Part shown: one piece after another, positions 44,189-53,129 of the stretch | Layout: every line of letters starts with the position of its first letter | How positions within the stretch are numbered: the stretch's first letter is position 1 | Program-made: the position numbers and the translations under genes | Notes under the pieces: model-generated | Seen by the model: the letters and a program-made list of their open reading frames with translations, nothing else | Databases searched by the model: none | Told to the model about the DNA's origin: nothing | Origin: Rhodobacteraceae bacterium LNNU 3342 | GTDB lineage: Bacteria; Pseudomonadota; Alphaproteobacteria; Rhodobacterales; Rhodobacteraceae | Length of the DNA stretch: 64,000 nucleotides | Direction: 5' to 3' | Assembly (NCBI GenBank): GCA_008711135.1 | Contig: VUAW01000013.1 | Coordinates: 1 to 64,000, forward strand

Positions 44189-45627
44189 AAAAACCCGTTC
44201 AACGCCGACTGGCCGCCACGGCCGCGCTGATCCTGTGCCTGACGCAACCACTCGCCGCACAGGTTCCTGCGGACCGTGATCTGGAGGCGCTGCGCTTCTA
44301 CCTCAGCCAGCGGGACGAGGCCGCGACCAACGCCGAACTGCAGCGCCTGCGGTCGGCCTTCCCGAACTGGACCCCGCCATCGGATCTTGGAACGCTGCTC
44401 CAGCAGCAACCCTCAACCGAGATCGACGAGATCTACCGGCTTATTGCGCGCGGCGACACTGCTGGCGCCCAAGCCGCAATTGAACGAACGCAGGCCGCCT
44501 ACAGCAGTTGGACGCCGCCCGCGGAAATGCGGGATCTGCTGCAACTGACCGAGGCTCAGCAAAGGTTCGATCAGGCTGTGGCCCAGAACCGCCCGCGAGA
44601 GGCGATCGAGGTTGCGCGGAATAACCCTCCGCTTCTGCGGTGCGACCGGGTCAACAACGCCTGGAACCTCGCCGAAATGCAGCAGGCGGTGCAAGAGGCC
44701 GGCGCCGCCGTGCTCACCTATCGCGGCGTGCTGTCGTCGTGCAACACCTTCTCCGAGATCGTGGCGACGCTGGAAAAGGCGAGCGCCGTTGCAAGCCCCG
44801 CTGAGATGGAGGAGTTCTTTGCCATCGCCACGCGCCGCTTCCCGGCGAATGGAAGCGCCCTGACAGAACTGCGCTCGCGGCTTCTGGGCGGGGCTGCGCC
44901 TGTTGCGCAGGCACCCGCCGCGCCGCCAGCAACGCGGACGCCGGCGGCGCCGCCTGCCCAAGCGCCTGCCGCCTCCGCTCCACAGCGGCAGGCAGCCGCC
45001 ACGGCTACGGCCCCAGCACCGGCCCCCGCAGCGCCGCCGGCGCCGGTTGCGGGGCGGCTTCCGGCTCGCGGTGATGCGCGGCTGCAGCAGACGCGTAACG
45101 CCGCAAGCGCTGGGAATTGGGCTGCGTGTCTTGCCTATTCCACGAACCCCCGGTCTGCCGAGCTGATGTACGAACGCGCGTGGTGCGCCTACAACCTCGA
45201 CCGCCCGCTTGAGGCGCTGGCCGGTTTTCGGGTGGCGGAGCGAGCGGGGCTAGGGGCGACGGTGACGCGGGACGCCCGCTTTGGCATGGCGCTGGCGCTG
45301 TTGAACAACCAGATGACCGAGGAGGCCGCCCGTATCGCTGCCGCCACCGATCTGACGCCGGAGCAGCGGCTGGACGTAGAATCCATCATCCTCGACCAGC
45401 GGGGGGTACGGGCCTATCAGTCGCGGGACTATCGCAGCGCGATCAACTTTCTCGACGCGCTTGAACAAATCCGGGGCAGCCTGCGCCGCGACCTCGCCAT
45501 CCTGCGCGCCTACGCCTATCTCAACCTCGGCCAGCGGAGAGAGGCGGAAGCGCAGTTCCAGACCCTGCATAATCAGCTCGCCACTCCGGAAACGCGGGCA
45601 GGCCTCCGGGCATCGGCCGCGTACTGA
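44185..45627 (+). CDS. Periplasmic TPR protein of the cellulose operon (BcsK-like)
   Basis: 480 residues. Signal peptide (LAATAALILCLTQPLAAQ), helical N-terminal part, an Ala/Pro-rich linker at about 235-300, and TPR-like helices at the C-terminus (ELMYERAWCAYNLDRPLEALAGF, AYQSRDYRSAINFLDALEQI). It takes the position that BcsC or BcsK holds in other operons, but lacks a beta barrel. In type III bcs operons a TPR protein (BcsK) is thought to replace the BcsC periplasmic part. Coupled to bcsZ by ATGA. Confidence 0.7.
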   Translation: MKKPVQRRLAATAALILCLTQPLAAQVPADRDLEALRFYLSQRDEAATNAELQRLRSAFPNWTPPSDLGTLLQQQPSTEIDEIYRLIARGDTAGAQAAIERTQAAYSSWTPPAEMRDLLQLTEAQQRFDQAVAQNRPREAIEVARNNPPLLRCDRVNNAWNLAEMQQAVQEAGAAVLTYRGVLSSCNTFSEIVATLEKASAVASPAEMEEFFAIATRRFPANGSALTELRSRLLGGAAPVAQAPAAPPATRTPAAPPAQAPAASAPQRQAAATATAPAPAPAAPPAPVAGRLPARGDARLQQTRNAASAGNWAACLAYSTNPRSAELMYERAWCAYNLDRPLEALAGFRVAERAGLGATVTRDARFGMALALLNNQMTEEAARIAAATDLTPEQRLDVESIILDQRGVRAYQSRDYRSAINFLDALEQIRGSLRRDLAILRAYAYLNLGQRREAEAQFQTLHNQLATPETRAGLRASAAY

Positions 45628-45646
45628 TCTGGCGCTTTGCCGGGAT

Positions 45647-45675
45647 CCGGGAGCCTGATAATTTAAGGCTTCCGG
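45647..45675. other. Stem-loop between convergent genes
   Basis: CCGGGAGCCT at 45647-45656 pairs over 10 bp (one G-T) with AGGCTTCCGG at 45666-45675 around a 9-base AT-rich loop. There is no T-tract on either side. It lies between the TPR gene and the convergent outer-membrane gene and may limit read-through. Confidence 0.45.
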
Positions 45676-45791
45676 ATGCAGGGCTCTTGCCCGTTCGATG
45701 CCAGCGCAGCATCAGGATGCCGAACAGCCTGTGCGGCGGAGGCACTTCTGAAATCCGAAGTCTGCGGGCGGGGGCAGACCTCCCTCTCGTG

Positions 45792-48065
45792 CTACCAGCG
45801 CAGCCCTAGTCTAAACGTGCCGGTCGTCCGCCAGAAGCCTTGTGCCCCGGCCAGCGCGGCCGAATCCTGGTGCCGGAGATCCGCAGAGAAACTGGCGCGG
45901 TCGTTTGCGTCGTAGCGGACCCAGAGGCCTGCGCCCCAGACCGGCTGTGATTGGTCCGTCTGCCACTCGTAACCGGCACTTCCGTCGGCGCCGAATGTCC
46001 AGCCATGTGCGAGCTCATTCTCGAACCGCGCGGTCAGGGCTGTGGTATGAATCCAGTCTGGATTTAAATAGCCACGGGACCGGTCCGGCCGCGTGAACCC
46101 TTGGTAGCTGTGGCGCAAGCCGAGGAACACCGGCAGGCCCGGAACCTGCCGCTCGGCGGCGCCTTCGGCGAACAGCCGGCGGTTTCCGTCGCTGACAAAC
46201 CCCAGCCCGCCGCGCAGCGCCAGGCGCCAGACGCCTTGGACCTCCGCCCCAAGGCCAAGTGTGGTCATGGTAACGCCGGCAGCGACGGAACTGCGGTCAT
46301 CGAACAGGGAGCGGCTGGTAAAAAGATCGAACCGAAGCTCATCCCGGGCCTGATAACGCAGCGCCCCGTCAAAGAGCGGCCGGACCCGCGTCTGCCCGCC
46401 GCTGTTGATCCTTGCGGCGGTCAGCGAACCCTCCAGCGCCAGATCCTCGTCCCAGGCATGGGTGCCCGAGATACCCAGCGTCAGGACCCGCACATCCCCC
46501 GTGTCATGCCGCAGATGGGAAAGCTGCTCGACCACGGCGGCGCTGCTCCGCCCCTCGTTGAAGAAGACGCGATGCCGGAGCTCTTGCGTAACAGTCTGCA
46601 GTCCGTTGTCCTGCCGCGACAGAGCGAGCGTCAAATCCGTACGTGGGCGAAGCTGGCGCGCAGCCTCGCGTGCAGCGTCGGCGGCACCGGTGTCGTAGGG
46701 CCGATCTTCCAAGGCTGCGTTGGCGAGCGGAACCGCCCGGTCCGGCCGGCCGCGCCAGAGTTCGGCCCGCGCAGCCAGGCTCTGTGCCTCTGGATCGTCC
46801 TGCACCAACAACGGGGACAGCAGGCGCAGGGCCTCACGCTGGCGGCCCTGATACATCCGCGCCTCGGCAGCACCGCGGCGGGCTGCGTTGTCTCCAGGGT
46901 CGGCGACAAGGAGCTCATCGAAGATGCGCTGGCCCTCTGCACTGCGGCCGGTCCAGGTCAGGATCATGGCCTGTCCCCGCCTTGCCTCTGCATCGGCAGG
47001 ATCGATTGCCAGAAGCGCATCATACGTCGCCCCCGCGCCCGCATTGTCCCCCGACCAAGACTGCGCCCGGGCAAGGCCTAGAAGCGCCTCCCGCCGGCGA
47101 TCGGGGGTCAGCGGTATATCGAGAGCCCGACGGAAGAGCGGCACTGCTTCGGCCGCGCGGCCAGAGGTCATGAGGTCATCCGCCTGCGTCAAAAGCGGCA
47201 CAGCAGAAGGTCGCGCTGGTGTCGGCGCGTCAACCCGGGCCGGGGCGGCCCGTCGACGCGGCGCCGACGGGGCCTGCGCCCGCAGTGCCCTCAGGTTGGC
47301 AGCCGCTTCAGCGTCATCAGGGTCTTCGGCGGCAAGTTCGGCCCAGGCTGCTTCGGCCTGTGGATCGCTGCTCCAGAGCAAGGCGAAAGCGCGGTTGCGG
47401 CGGGTCAACGCCTGTTCTTCGGGGGATATGCCGCTGCTGCCGATGGCCTCGTCATAAACCGGAATGGCACGTCCGGCCTGCTGGCCATAGGTCAGTTGAT
47501 CGGCATATTCGCGCAACAGCCCCGCCCGTGCCGAAGGATCGGCTGCCATCGCCCGTTCCAGAAGGGCAGCGGCCTCGGCAGGGCGTGCCTCTGCCGCCTC
47601 AGCCCTGGCCTGCGCGACCAAAGCCTCGCGCAGGCCGCGCCGGGCCTCTTGATTACTGGGATCGGCGTCCTGCCGTTGCTGCCACAGATCCGCGGCCTCT
47701 TCATGGCGGCCGGTCCAGGACAGTGCACGTGCGAGGCCAGTCTGCGCCCGCGCGCGCTCTTCTCCGCCTAAGTTCGCCGTCAGCGCTTCTCGATACAGGG
47801 GAATGGCCTCTTCGGCTTGCCGCGTGTAGGATAGTTGATCGGCGTATTCGCGCAAAAGCTCTGGCCGGCGGGCGGGATCAAGGGTCAGCGCCTGCTCAAA
47901 CAGATCACGCGCCTGCACATTCTGATCTTGCTGAGCCGCCGCACGCCCTTCATCAATCAGTGGTTGCACATCCTGTGCCACGGCCGGCGGCGCCAGCGAC
48001 AGCAGCAGGAAGCCAAGGCTAAAAACATGACGCGCGCGGCCCCGGAACCTGGTTCTGCCGATCAC
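45792..48065 (-). CDS. Outer-membrane TPR-barrel protein, BcsC/PgaA-like polysaccharide export porin
   Basis: 757 residues. Signal peptide, then TPR repeats over about residues 30-470 (ARDLFEQALTLDPARRPELL, EEAIPLYREALTAN), then a beta barrel of about 16 strands ending in Leu-Gly-Leu-Arg-Trp, typical of outer-membrane proteins. This is the architecture of BcsC and PgaA. It is opposite in strand to both neighbouring glycan operons, so it could serve the cellulose machine, the second glucan synthase or both. The start is a GTG with GGAGGAA upstream at ideal spacing; an ATG at 48155 would bury the signal peptide. Confidence 0.8.
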   Translation of the reverse strand: MIGRTRFRGRARHVFSLGFLLLSLAPPAVAQDVQPLIDEGRAAAQQDQNVQARDLFEQALTLDPARRPELLREYADQLSYTRQAEEAIPLYREALTANLGGEERARAQTGLARALSWTGRHEEAADLWQQRQDADPSNQEARRGLREALVAQARAEAAEARPAEAAALLERAMAADPSARAGLLREYADQLTYGQQAGRAIPVYDEAIGSSGISPEEQALTRRNRAFALLWSSDPQAEAAWAELAAEDPDDAEAAANLRALRAQAPSAPRRRAAPARVDAPTPARPSAVPLLTQADDLMTSGRAAEAVPLFRRALDIPLTPDRRREALLGLARAQSWSGDNAGAGATYDALLAIDPADAEARRGQAMILTWTGRSAEGQRIFDELLVADPGDNAARRGAAEARMYQGRQREALRLLSPLLVQDDPEAQSLAARAELWRGRPDRAVPLANAALEDRPYDTGAADAAREAARQLRPRTDLTLALSRQDNGLQTVTQELRHRVFFNEGRSSAAVVEQLSHLRHDTGDVRVLTLGISGTHAWDEDLALEGSLTAARINSGGQTRVRPLFDGALRYQARDELRFDLFTSRSLFDDRSSVAAGVTMTTLGLGAEVQGVWRLALRGGLGFVSDGNRRLFAEGAAERQVPGLPVFLGLRHSYQGFTRPDRSRGYLNPDWIHTTALTARFENELAHGWTFGADGSAGYEWQTDQSQPVWGAGLWVRYDANDRASFSADLRHQDSAALAGAQGFWRTTGTFRLGLRW

Positions 48066-48187
48066 TTTGCTTCCTCCATTTCCCCACACTGGATCTCTAG
48101 CATCTTTCTCGCCCTCGAAGCGAGTAGGAGCAGTTGATTTGCCCAGAAGTTGCACGTTAGCTTGCTAAGAACTTGATCAGAAACAAT

Positions 48188-49426
48188 ATGGCGGATCAAC
48201 CACGGCCCGGAGAGTTCTCGGCCGAGACCGTCGGGACCAGAGAAAGGCGGAGAATGCGCTACTTTCGGCTTGTGACGGGGATAGTCGTCATCGCTTTGGC
48301 GGTATGGATCATCCTGGGCGAGCAGATGTCAGGCGCAAGTGCCGATGCGGTGGTCAACGCCCGCCTGTCCACTGTCCGCGCCCCGGTCGCGGGAGCGGTT
48401 CAGGCGGCGCCGCGTGCCTTGGGAACCACGGTGCGCCGTGGCGATGTGTTGGCCACCATGAATGATCCACTTGTGGACGGCGTGCGGCTCGATGACCTCT
48501 TGATGGAACAGTCCCTGGCCGAGGCGGAGGTTGCGCGGCTGGAGCAGGAGCTTGAAGCGACAAGCGACATCCGCACGCACTTGGAGGCCCGCGCCGAAAC
48601 CTTCCGGACCGAGCGGCTGGCGGAAATCGAGACCGGCCTTGACCATGCCCGCATCCGCCTTGCGCTGCTGGAAACGTCAGGTGCATTCGGTGGGGCAGAG
48701 GCCGATCTTGCCGAGGTACTGGATCAGGACACCGACCGCACGCCGGGCGAGCCACGCCTTTATGAAATTGCGCTCGACCATGCGCGGGAACGGGTCGAGG
48801 TGCTGGAAATCGCACTTCGTGCCGCGCGGGCGGGGGTGTTCCTGGGCGATGGGTACAACGATGCGCCCAATTCCGAACAACGGCTGGCTGAACTGCAAAG
48901 CGTCACCGCGAGCCTTAATGCGGAACTGACGAATGCGCGAAGTCGCCTGCAGGCGGTGGCGGACCGCGTCGGCCGCGAAAGGCTGAGGGTCAACCGCTTC
49001 GGCGTCGCCGAAATGACCGCGCCGGTCGAGGGCGTGATATGGGAGGCCCTGACCACCAGCGGCGAGACGCTGCAGCGCGGGCAGGATGCCTTCGTTCTTC
49101 TGGATTGTACCTCGGTCATGGTCACGCTGTCGGTGACGGAAAACGTCTACAACCGGCTTTCGGTGGGCGACAGCGCAGTCTTCCGTCTCTCGGGCAGCGG
49201 ACAGACCTTCGAGGGCACGATCAACCGTCTGGCCGGGGCAGGGGCGGCGACCATTTACCGAAACCTCGCCATCGCGCCGAGCGAGCGGCACCTCGAGCGG
49301 TTTGACGTGCTGGTTTCAGTGCCCGGCCTGCGCGGTGATCCAGCGCTGGCCTGCGGCGTCGGGCGGACGGGGCGGGTCTTCTTCGACCGGCGCCCACTCG
49401 ACTGGCTCCGCAATCTCTGGGGCTAG
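48188..49426 (+). CDS. HlyD-type membrane-fusion protein of glucan synthase (BgsB/CrdC-like)
   Basis: 412 residues. Short cytoplasmic N-terminus, one membrane segment (LVTGIVVIALAVWIILGEQM), first lipoyl half with STVRAPVAGAVQ, a long coiled coil (about 95-255), second lipoyl half (MTAPVEGVIWEAL), and a beta-barrel end. It is eight bases before the BgsA/CrdS-like synthase. HlyD-like proteins of this type are partners of beta-glucan synthases such as Sinorhizobium BgsB. The ATG at 48188 is used; a TTG at 48173 is weaker. The gene is divergent from the outer-membrane barrel with about 120 bases between. Confidence 0.8.
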   Translation: MADQPRPGEFSAETVGTRERRRMRYFRLVTGIVVIALAVWIILGEQMSGASADAVVNARLSTVRAPVAGAVQAAPRALGTTVRRGDVLATMNDPLVDGVRLDDLLMEQSLAEAEVARLEQELEATSDIRTHLEARAETFRTERLAEIETGLDHARIRLALLETSGAFGGAEADLAEVLDQDTDRTPGEPRLYEIALDHARERVEVLEIALRAARAGVFLGDGYNDAPNSEQRLAELQSVTASLNAELTNARSRLQAVADRVGRERLRVNRFGVAEMTAPVEGVIWEALTTSGETLQRGQDAFVLLDCTSVMVTLSVTENVYNRLSVGDSAVFRLSGSGQTFEGTINRLAGAGAATIYRNLAIAPSERHLERFDVLVSVPGLRGDPALACGVGRTGRVFFDRRPLDWLRNLWG

Positions 49427-49434
49427 GATAGGAA

Positions 49435-51412
49435 ATGGACCTGTTTCCCTACCTGGGGCCGGTGTGGTCCAGTTTGGTCCACCTGATCCTGATCGGCGGC
49501 GTGGCGCTGGTGCTGCCGATTTTTGTCCAGCGGGAAAACAACCTGCACCGCACCGCGCTGTTTACCGTCGCGATCCTGCTGGGTGCCCGTTACGCATGGT
49601 GGCGCGCAACTGAAACACTGGCCCCTGTGGGGCCTGACGGTGGATTTCGCGGCAAGCTGGTCTCTCTTCGCGCTGGAGCTTCTGTCGCTTGTTGGCTCGC
49701 TCAGCGCCTTTGTCATCATGTCCCGCATCAAGGAGCGCAGTTCCGAAGCCGACGCCAACCTTGCATGGTGGAGCCCCGCGCCCGATCCCAAGGTCGCCAT
49801 CATGATCGCGACTTACAACGAAGAGCTTGAGGTGCTGGAACGGACGATCGTCGGCGCGCTCTCGCTCCGTCATCCGAACAAGGAGGTGCTGATCCTTGAT
49901 GACGGGCGGCGCGACTGGCTGCGGGACTATTGCGAAAAAAAGGGCGTGCGTTACCTGCGGCGGTCCGACAACAAGGGATCGAAGGCCGGCAACATCAACA
50001 ACGGGCTGAAGGTACTGGCGGCCGATCCCGAACCCCCGGCCTTCGTGGCGGTGCTGGATGCCGATTTCGTGCCGCACCACGGGTTTCTCAGCCGGTCGCT
50101 TGCGCTGTTCCATGACCCGAAGGTAGGGCTGGTCCAGACGCCGCAGCACTTCTTCAACCCGGACCCGATCCAGCACAACCTTGGCCTCAACCGGTCATAC
50201 CCGGACGAGCAGCGGTTTTTCTTTGACCACATGCAGCCCGCCCGCGATGGTTGGGGCATCGCCTTTTGCTGCGGCACGTCCTCGGTCGCGCGATGGGACG
50301 CGTTGCAGGACATCGGCGGCTTCCCCACCGACAGCATCACCGAGGATTTCATGCTGACGCTGGCGCTGCAGAATACCGGCTGGAGCACGTCCTACCTGAA
50401 CGAGGCGCTGACCGAGGGCCTCGCCCCCGAGGGGCTTAAGGAGTACGTGACGCAGCGCGCCCGCTGGTGCCTGGGGCTGATGCAGATCGCCCGCAGCCGG
50501 CTTGGCCCCTTTGGCCGGAACAACCTGCGCCTGCGCGACCGGTGGAGCGTGGTGGATTCCGTCTTTTACTGGATGACCACCTTCCCGTTCCGGGTCGCGG
50601 CACTGGTCTATCCGTTGCTTTACTGGTTCTTCAACGTCACGGTGGTCGATGCTTCCGTCGCCGATGTGATCAGCTATTTCGGCGCCTACTATCTTTGGGT
50701 GGTGACGGTGCTTAACCTGCTGTCGCGGGGGCTGGTGGTGCCGATCGCCAATGACGTAAGCCAGCTGATCGGCGCCATCCCCATCAGCCGGGCGGCCTTC
50801 GTGGGAATCATCAAGCCACATGGCCATCCGTTCAGTGTTACCGCCAAGGGCGGCGACCGCAGCCGCATTCAGGTGCAGTGGACGATGATGCGGCCGTTCC
50901 TGATCCTGTTCCTGCTGACCGTGATCGGCCTTTTCATCGGGATCGTGTCCGACCGCTTCGCATTTTATGATGCGGGGGACGGCAAGATCGTCATCCTGTT
51001 CTGGACGATATACAACCTCTTTGTCCTGTTCACGACGATGATTGTCTGTGTTGAACTGCCAAGGACCGAGGAACACATCGCGGACGAGCCGGAGCGCGCG
51101 CTTTTTACCTTCGGCGAAGAGCCGCCGCAGCGCGTCTGGATCATCGGCCTGACCCGAGACACGGTTCGCATCCGCGGCCGCCGTTATCCGGAAGGCGCGC
51201 GGGGCAAGATCACCATCACTGGCGTGGGTGAGGTGGAGGCCTATGCTATCTCCTCGACCGGGGACGGCGCGCGGCTGCGCCTGCTGCCGACCGAGGAACA
51301 GTTCGATGCGCTCTATGTCCGCTTCTATGCTGCGGACAAGACGCCGGGCATCACCGCGGTCCGTCTGGGCGTCATGTTGCGGGACGCTGCGCGGCGCTTC
51401 GTGCCCGGCTGA
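49435..51412 (+). CDS. Processive beta-glucan synthase (BgsA/CrdS-like GT2), frameshifted in this sequence
   Basis: Inner-membrane GT2 related to curdlan and mixed-linkage beta-glucan synthases. The natural start is the ATG at 49435 (AGGATAGGAA upstream), giving two membrane segments and the BcsA-like ARYAWWRATETL. The frame is then lost, and the catalytic body continues in the +1 frame from about 49626: ASWSLFALELLSLVGSLSAF, LILDDGRRDW, VLDADFVP, TEDF, QRARW, about six membrane segments. Dropping one C from CCCC at 49622-49625 restores one continuous protein of about 658 residues. The C-terminal about 100 residues are beta-rich and PilZ-like in place, but lack RxxxR. Either a sequencing error or a true inactivating (or phase-variable) mutation. 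Confidence 0.8.
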
Positions 51413-52495
51413 TCAGGTGCGGGACTGCAGGCGCGCAAGCGCCGCCGAGAGTTGCGCGGCCTCACGCGTGTTGTCCATTTCCGGTGGATATTCGTCCTCG
51501 CCATCCGCAATGCGTTCCGCGCTGACGGCCAGGACCGAAATCGGACGGATGAAAAGGCCGATGAAGGCCAGCGTCACGGCGCAGATGGCCGCCAGCACCC
51601 CGGCAACGACCAGCGCGATCAGCGTCATCGCATCGCGGCGGTCAGCGTCGAAAGCACCGGGCGCCGTACGTCCGATCAATCGCCACCCAAAGTTAGGAAG
51701 GTCACGGTACAGCACGTCTGGCACCACCGTGGCAAAGTAGGTTCTGCCGTCCGGCCAGGCTTCGTAAGCGGACCCTTGGACACCCGCGGCTGCCGAGCGC
51801 AGGCTTTGCAGATTCAGTGTTGCCGGCACCTCGCCTGCGGTTGACAGGATGGGTGCCCCGTCCCTGCTGACAAGGAAAAGGTCAAGGTCGCGCACCTCGG
51901 CCGTTTCCCGTAGGAATTCTTCGGCCCAGGCAAAGCTGATATGGTTGCCCAGCACGCCAATCACCTCGCCGTCTGGCCGCCGCACCGGCAGCGCAAGGTC
52001 GATGAACTGCAGGGGATTTTCGTCGCTGCCGCCCAGCAAGCGGTTCAGAAGCACCGCATCATGCACGTCGCCCGCGAAGTTGCCTTGCAGCCCCGCTTGA
52101 AACCATGGCCGCGCCGATACATCCACACCTTCCAGCAGCCCGCCAGAGGCTGTAACAACCGTCCCATCGGTGCGGGCAAAGCCCACCCACGACACACGCG
52201 TCTGGTCGCCCACGATCCCGTCAAGGATGCCGCGGATGGTGGCGGGATCTGCGTCCGGCAGCCGGGCCGCGGCATAACGAAGATCTTCCCAGTCAGCATG
52301 AAGGCTCCGCGCAAGATCAAGCGTCGCGGTACGGCTGCGGGTTTGGACCGCGCGTTCCAGCGCGCGGTCCGTCAGCGTCCCCGAATAATAAGCCACAACC
52401 AGACCCAGCGAGGTCGCGATGATTACCATGCAGACAAGGGACAACATGAAGACGGCCTTGCCGAGGCTCCAGCCCCGCACGGTAACGTTCGACAT
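51413..52495 (-). CDS. dCache sensor protein with HAMP but no output domain
   Basis: 360 residues. Two membrane segments (about 14-36 and 287-309) flank a periplasmic double-Cache domain (about 40-285; ARPWFQAGLQGNFAGDVHDA, FIDLALPVRRPDGEVIGVLG). After the second segment comes a HAMP-like linker (IRPISVLAVSAERIADGEDE) and then the protein ends. No kinase, GGDEF or methyl-accepting part is seen. It is directly convergent with the glucan synthase stop (no gap). It may act by contact with a partner, perhaps the synthase or a diguanylate cyclase elsewhere. AAGGAG precedes the ATG. Confidence 0.8.
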   Translation of the reverse strand: MSNVTVRGWSLGKAVFMLSLVCMVIIATSLGLVVAYYSGTLTDRALERAVQTRSRTATLDLARSLHADWEDLRYAAARLPDADPATIRGILDGIVGDQTRVSWVGFARTDGTVVTASGGLLEGVDVSARPWFQAGLQGNFAGDVHDAVLLNRLLGGSDENPLQFIDLALPVRRPDGEVIGVLGNHISFAWAEEFLRETAEVRDLDLFLVSRDGAPILSTAGEVPATLNLQSLRSAAAGVQGSAYEAWPDGRTYFATVVPDVLYRDLPNFGWRLIGRTAPGAFDADRRDAMTLIALVVAGVLAAICAVTLAFIGLFIRPISVLAVSAERIADGEDEYPPEMDNTREAAQLSAALARLQSRT

Positions 52496-52670
52496 GTTGA
52501 TCTCCTTCAGCCCACTGATGATTGGGCGCAGAGATCGCTTAAAACACTAGTAACCGTCAAGAAACATTCTCTTAAGGAGAGTTGGGGCTGGTGAGCGTGT
52601 TGGTTCTGCCGCCCTCAAAGGCCCCTGCACCTGCGTGCATGGGAGGCAAGCGTCACATGTTGCCGGAAAG

Positions 52671-52698
52671 AAAAAACCGGCGGGCAGAGCCGCCGGTT
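52671..52698 (-). terminator. Strong intrinsic terminator on the minus strand
   Basis: On the minus strand: AACCGGCGG, loop CTCTGC, CCGCCGGTT, then a T-run (52676-52671). A perfect 9-bp stem. It ends the predicted small RNA, or a 430-base 3' UTR of the coiled-coil gene. Confidence 0.8.
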
Positions 52699-52787
52699 AC
52701 TCATTACCAACCAAAAACAAACACTGGTTACTGCCGCGCCACCCGCGCGGTTACTGGTCTTCCCGCACCCCCTTCACTGGATGCTTC
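52671..52787 (-). ncRNA. Predicted general-stress small RNA (about 115 nt)
   Basis: Bounded by an EcfG-like promoter (52818-52794) and a strong terminator (52698-52671). Between them lies a second hairpin (CCGCGC 52734-52739 with GCGCGG 52745-52750) and three copies of AGTAACC (minus strand) at 52755-52749, 52732-52726 and 52701-52695. No open frame with a ribosome binding site fits. The layout (short, promoter plus terminator, repeated single-stranded motif between hairpins) is like trans-acting alphaproteobacterial stress sRNAs. No homologue is known to me. Confidence 0.45.
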
Positions 52788-52793
52788 ATCTAG

Positions 52794-52818
52794 AACTCGT
52801 CGGGCGCCAATCGGTTCC
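52794..52818 (-). promoter_or_regulatory. EcfG/RpoE2-like promoter of the predicted sRNA
   Basis: On the minus strand: GGAAC at 52818-52814, 16-base spacer, AGTT at 52797-52794. It has the same boxes and spacing as the reductase promoter at 19963-19987. Expected transcription start is near 52787. Confidence 0.5.
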
Positions 52819-53129
52819 ACGGTTCCGCTTTTTTTTGAAATAATTTCTGCCGGCTTCTTGCCTGAGGGATCTGACGCTCGTAAGTGTCAGTAAAATTTAA
52901 GATTTCTGAGGCTTGAAGTCCGGCGGAGGGTTTCGAAATCACGGGGTCAGCAGCGCCCGTGCTCCCGAAGGGAGAGGTGGTTTAGAGATTTCCACCTGTC
53001 CCTGTCCCTGTGCCTCGGGCGCTCCGTAGATCCAGCAGAACGTCCCGAGACGGTGCTGCCTGCATGTTCAAGCCAAGCGGGCCCGCGCATCACTGTGCGA
53101 GGCCCGCTGCAAAGCGCATGGACGGGCAG
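52819..53129. other. Intergenic stretch 3' of the coiled-coil gene
   Basis: AT-rich in part (T8 run at 52829). A hairpin (TGACGCT with AGTGTCA) lies near 52871-52888 but has no T-tract after it. No supportable gene. The area may be the 3' UTR of the coiled-coil gene or upstream DNA of the predicted sRNA. Confidence 0.4.
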
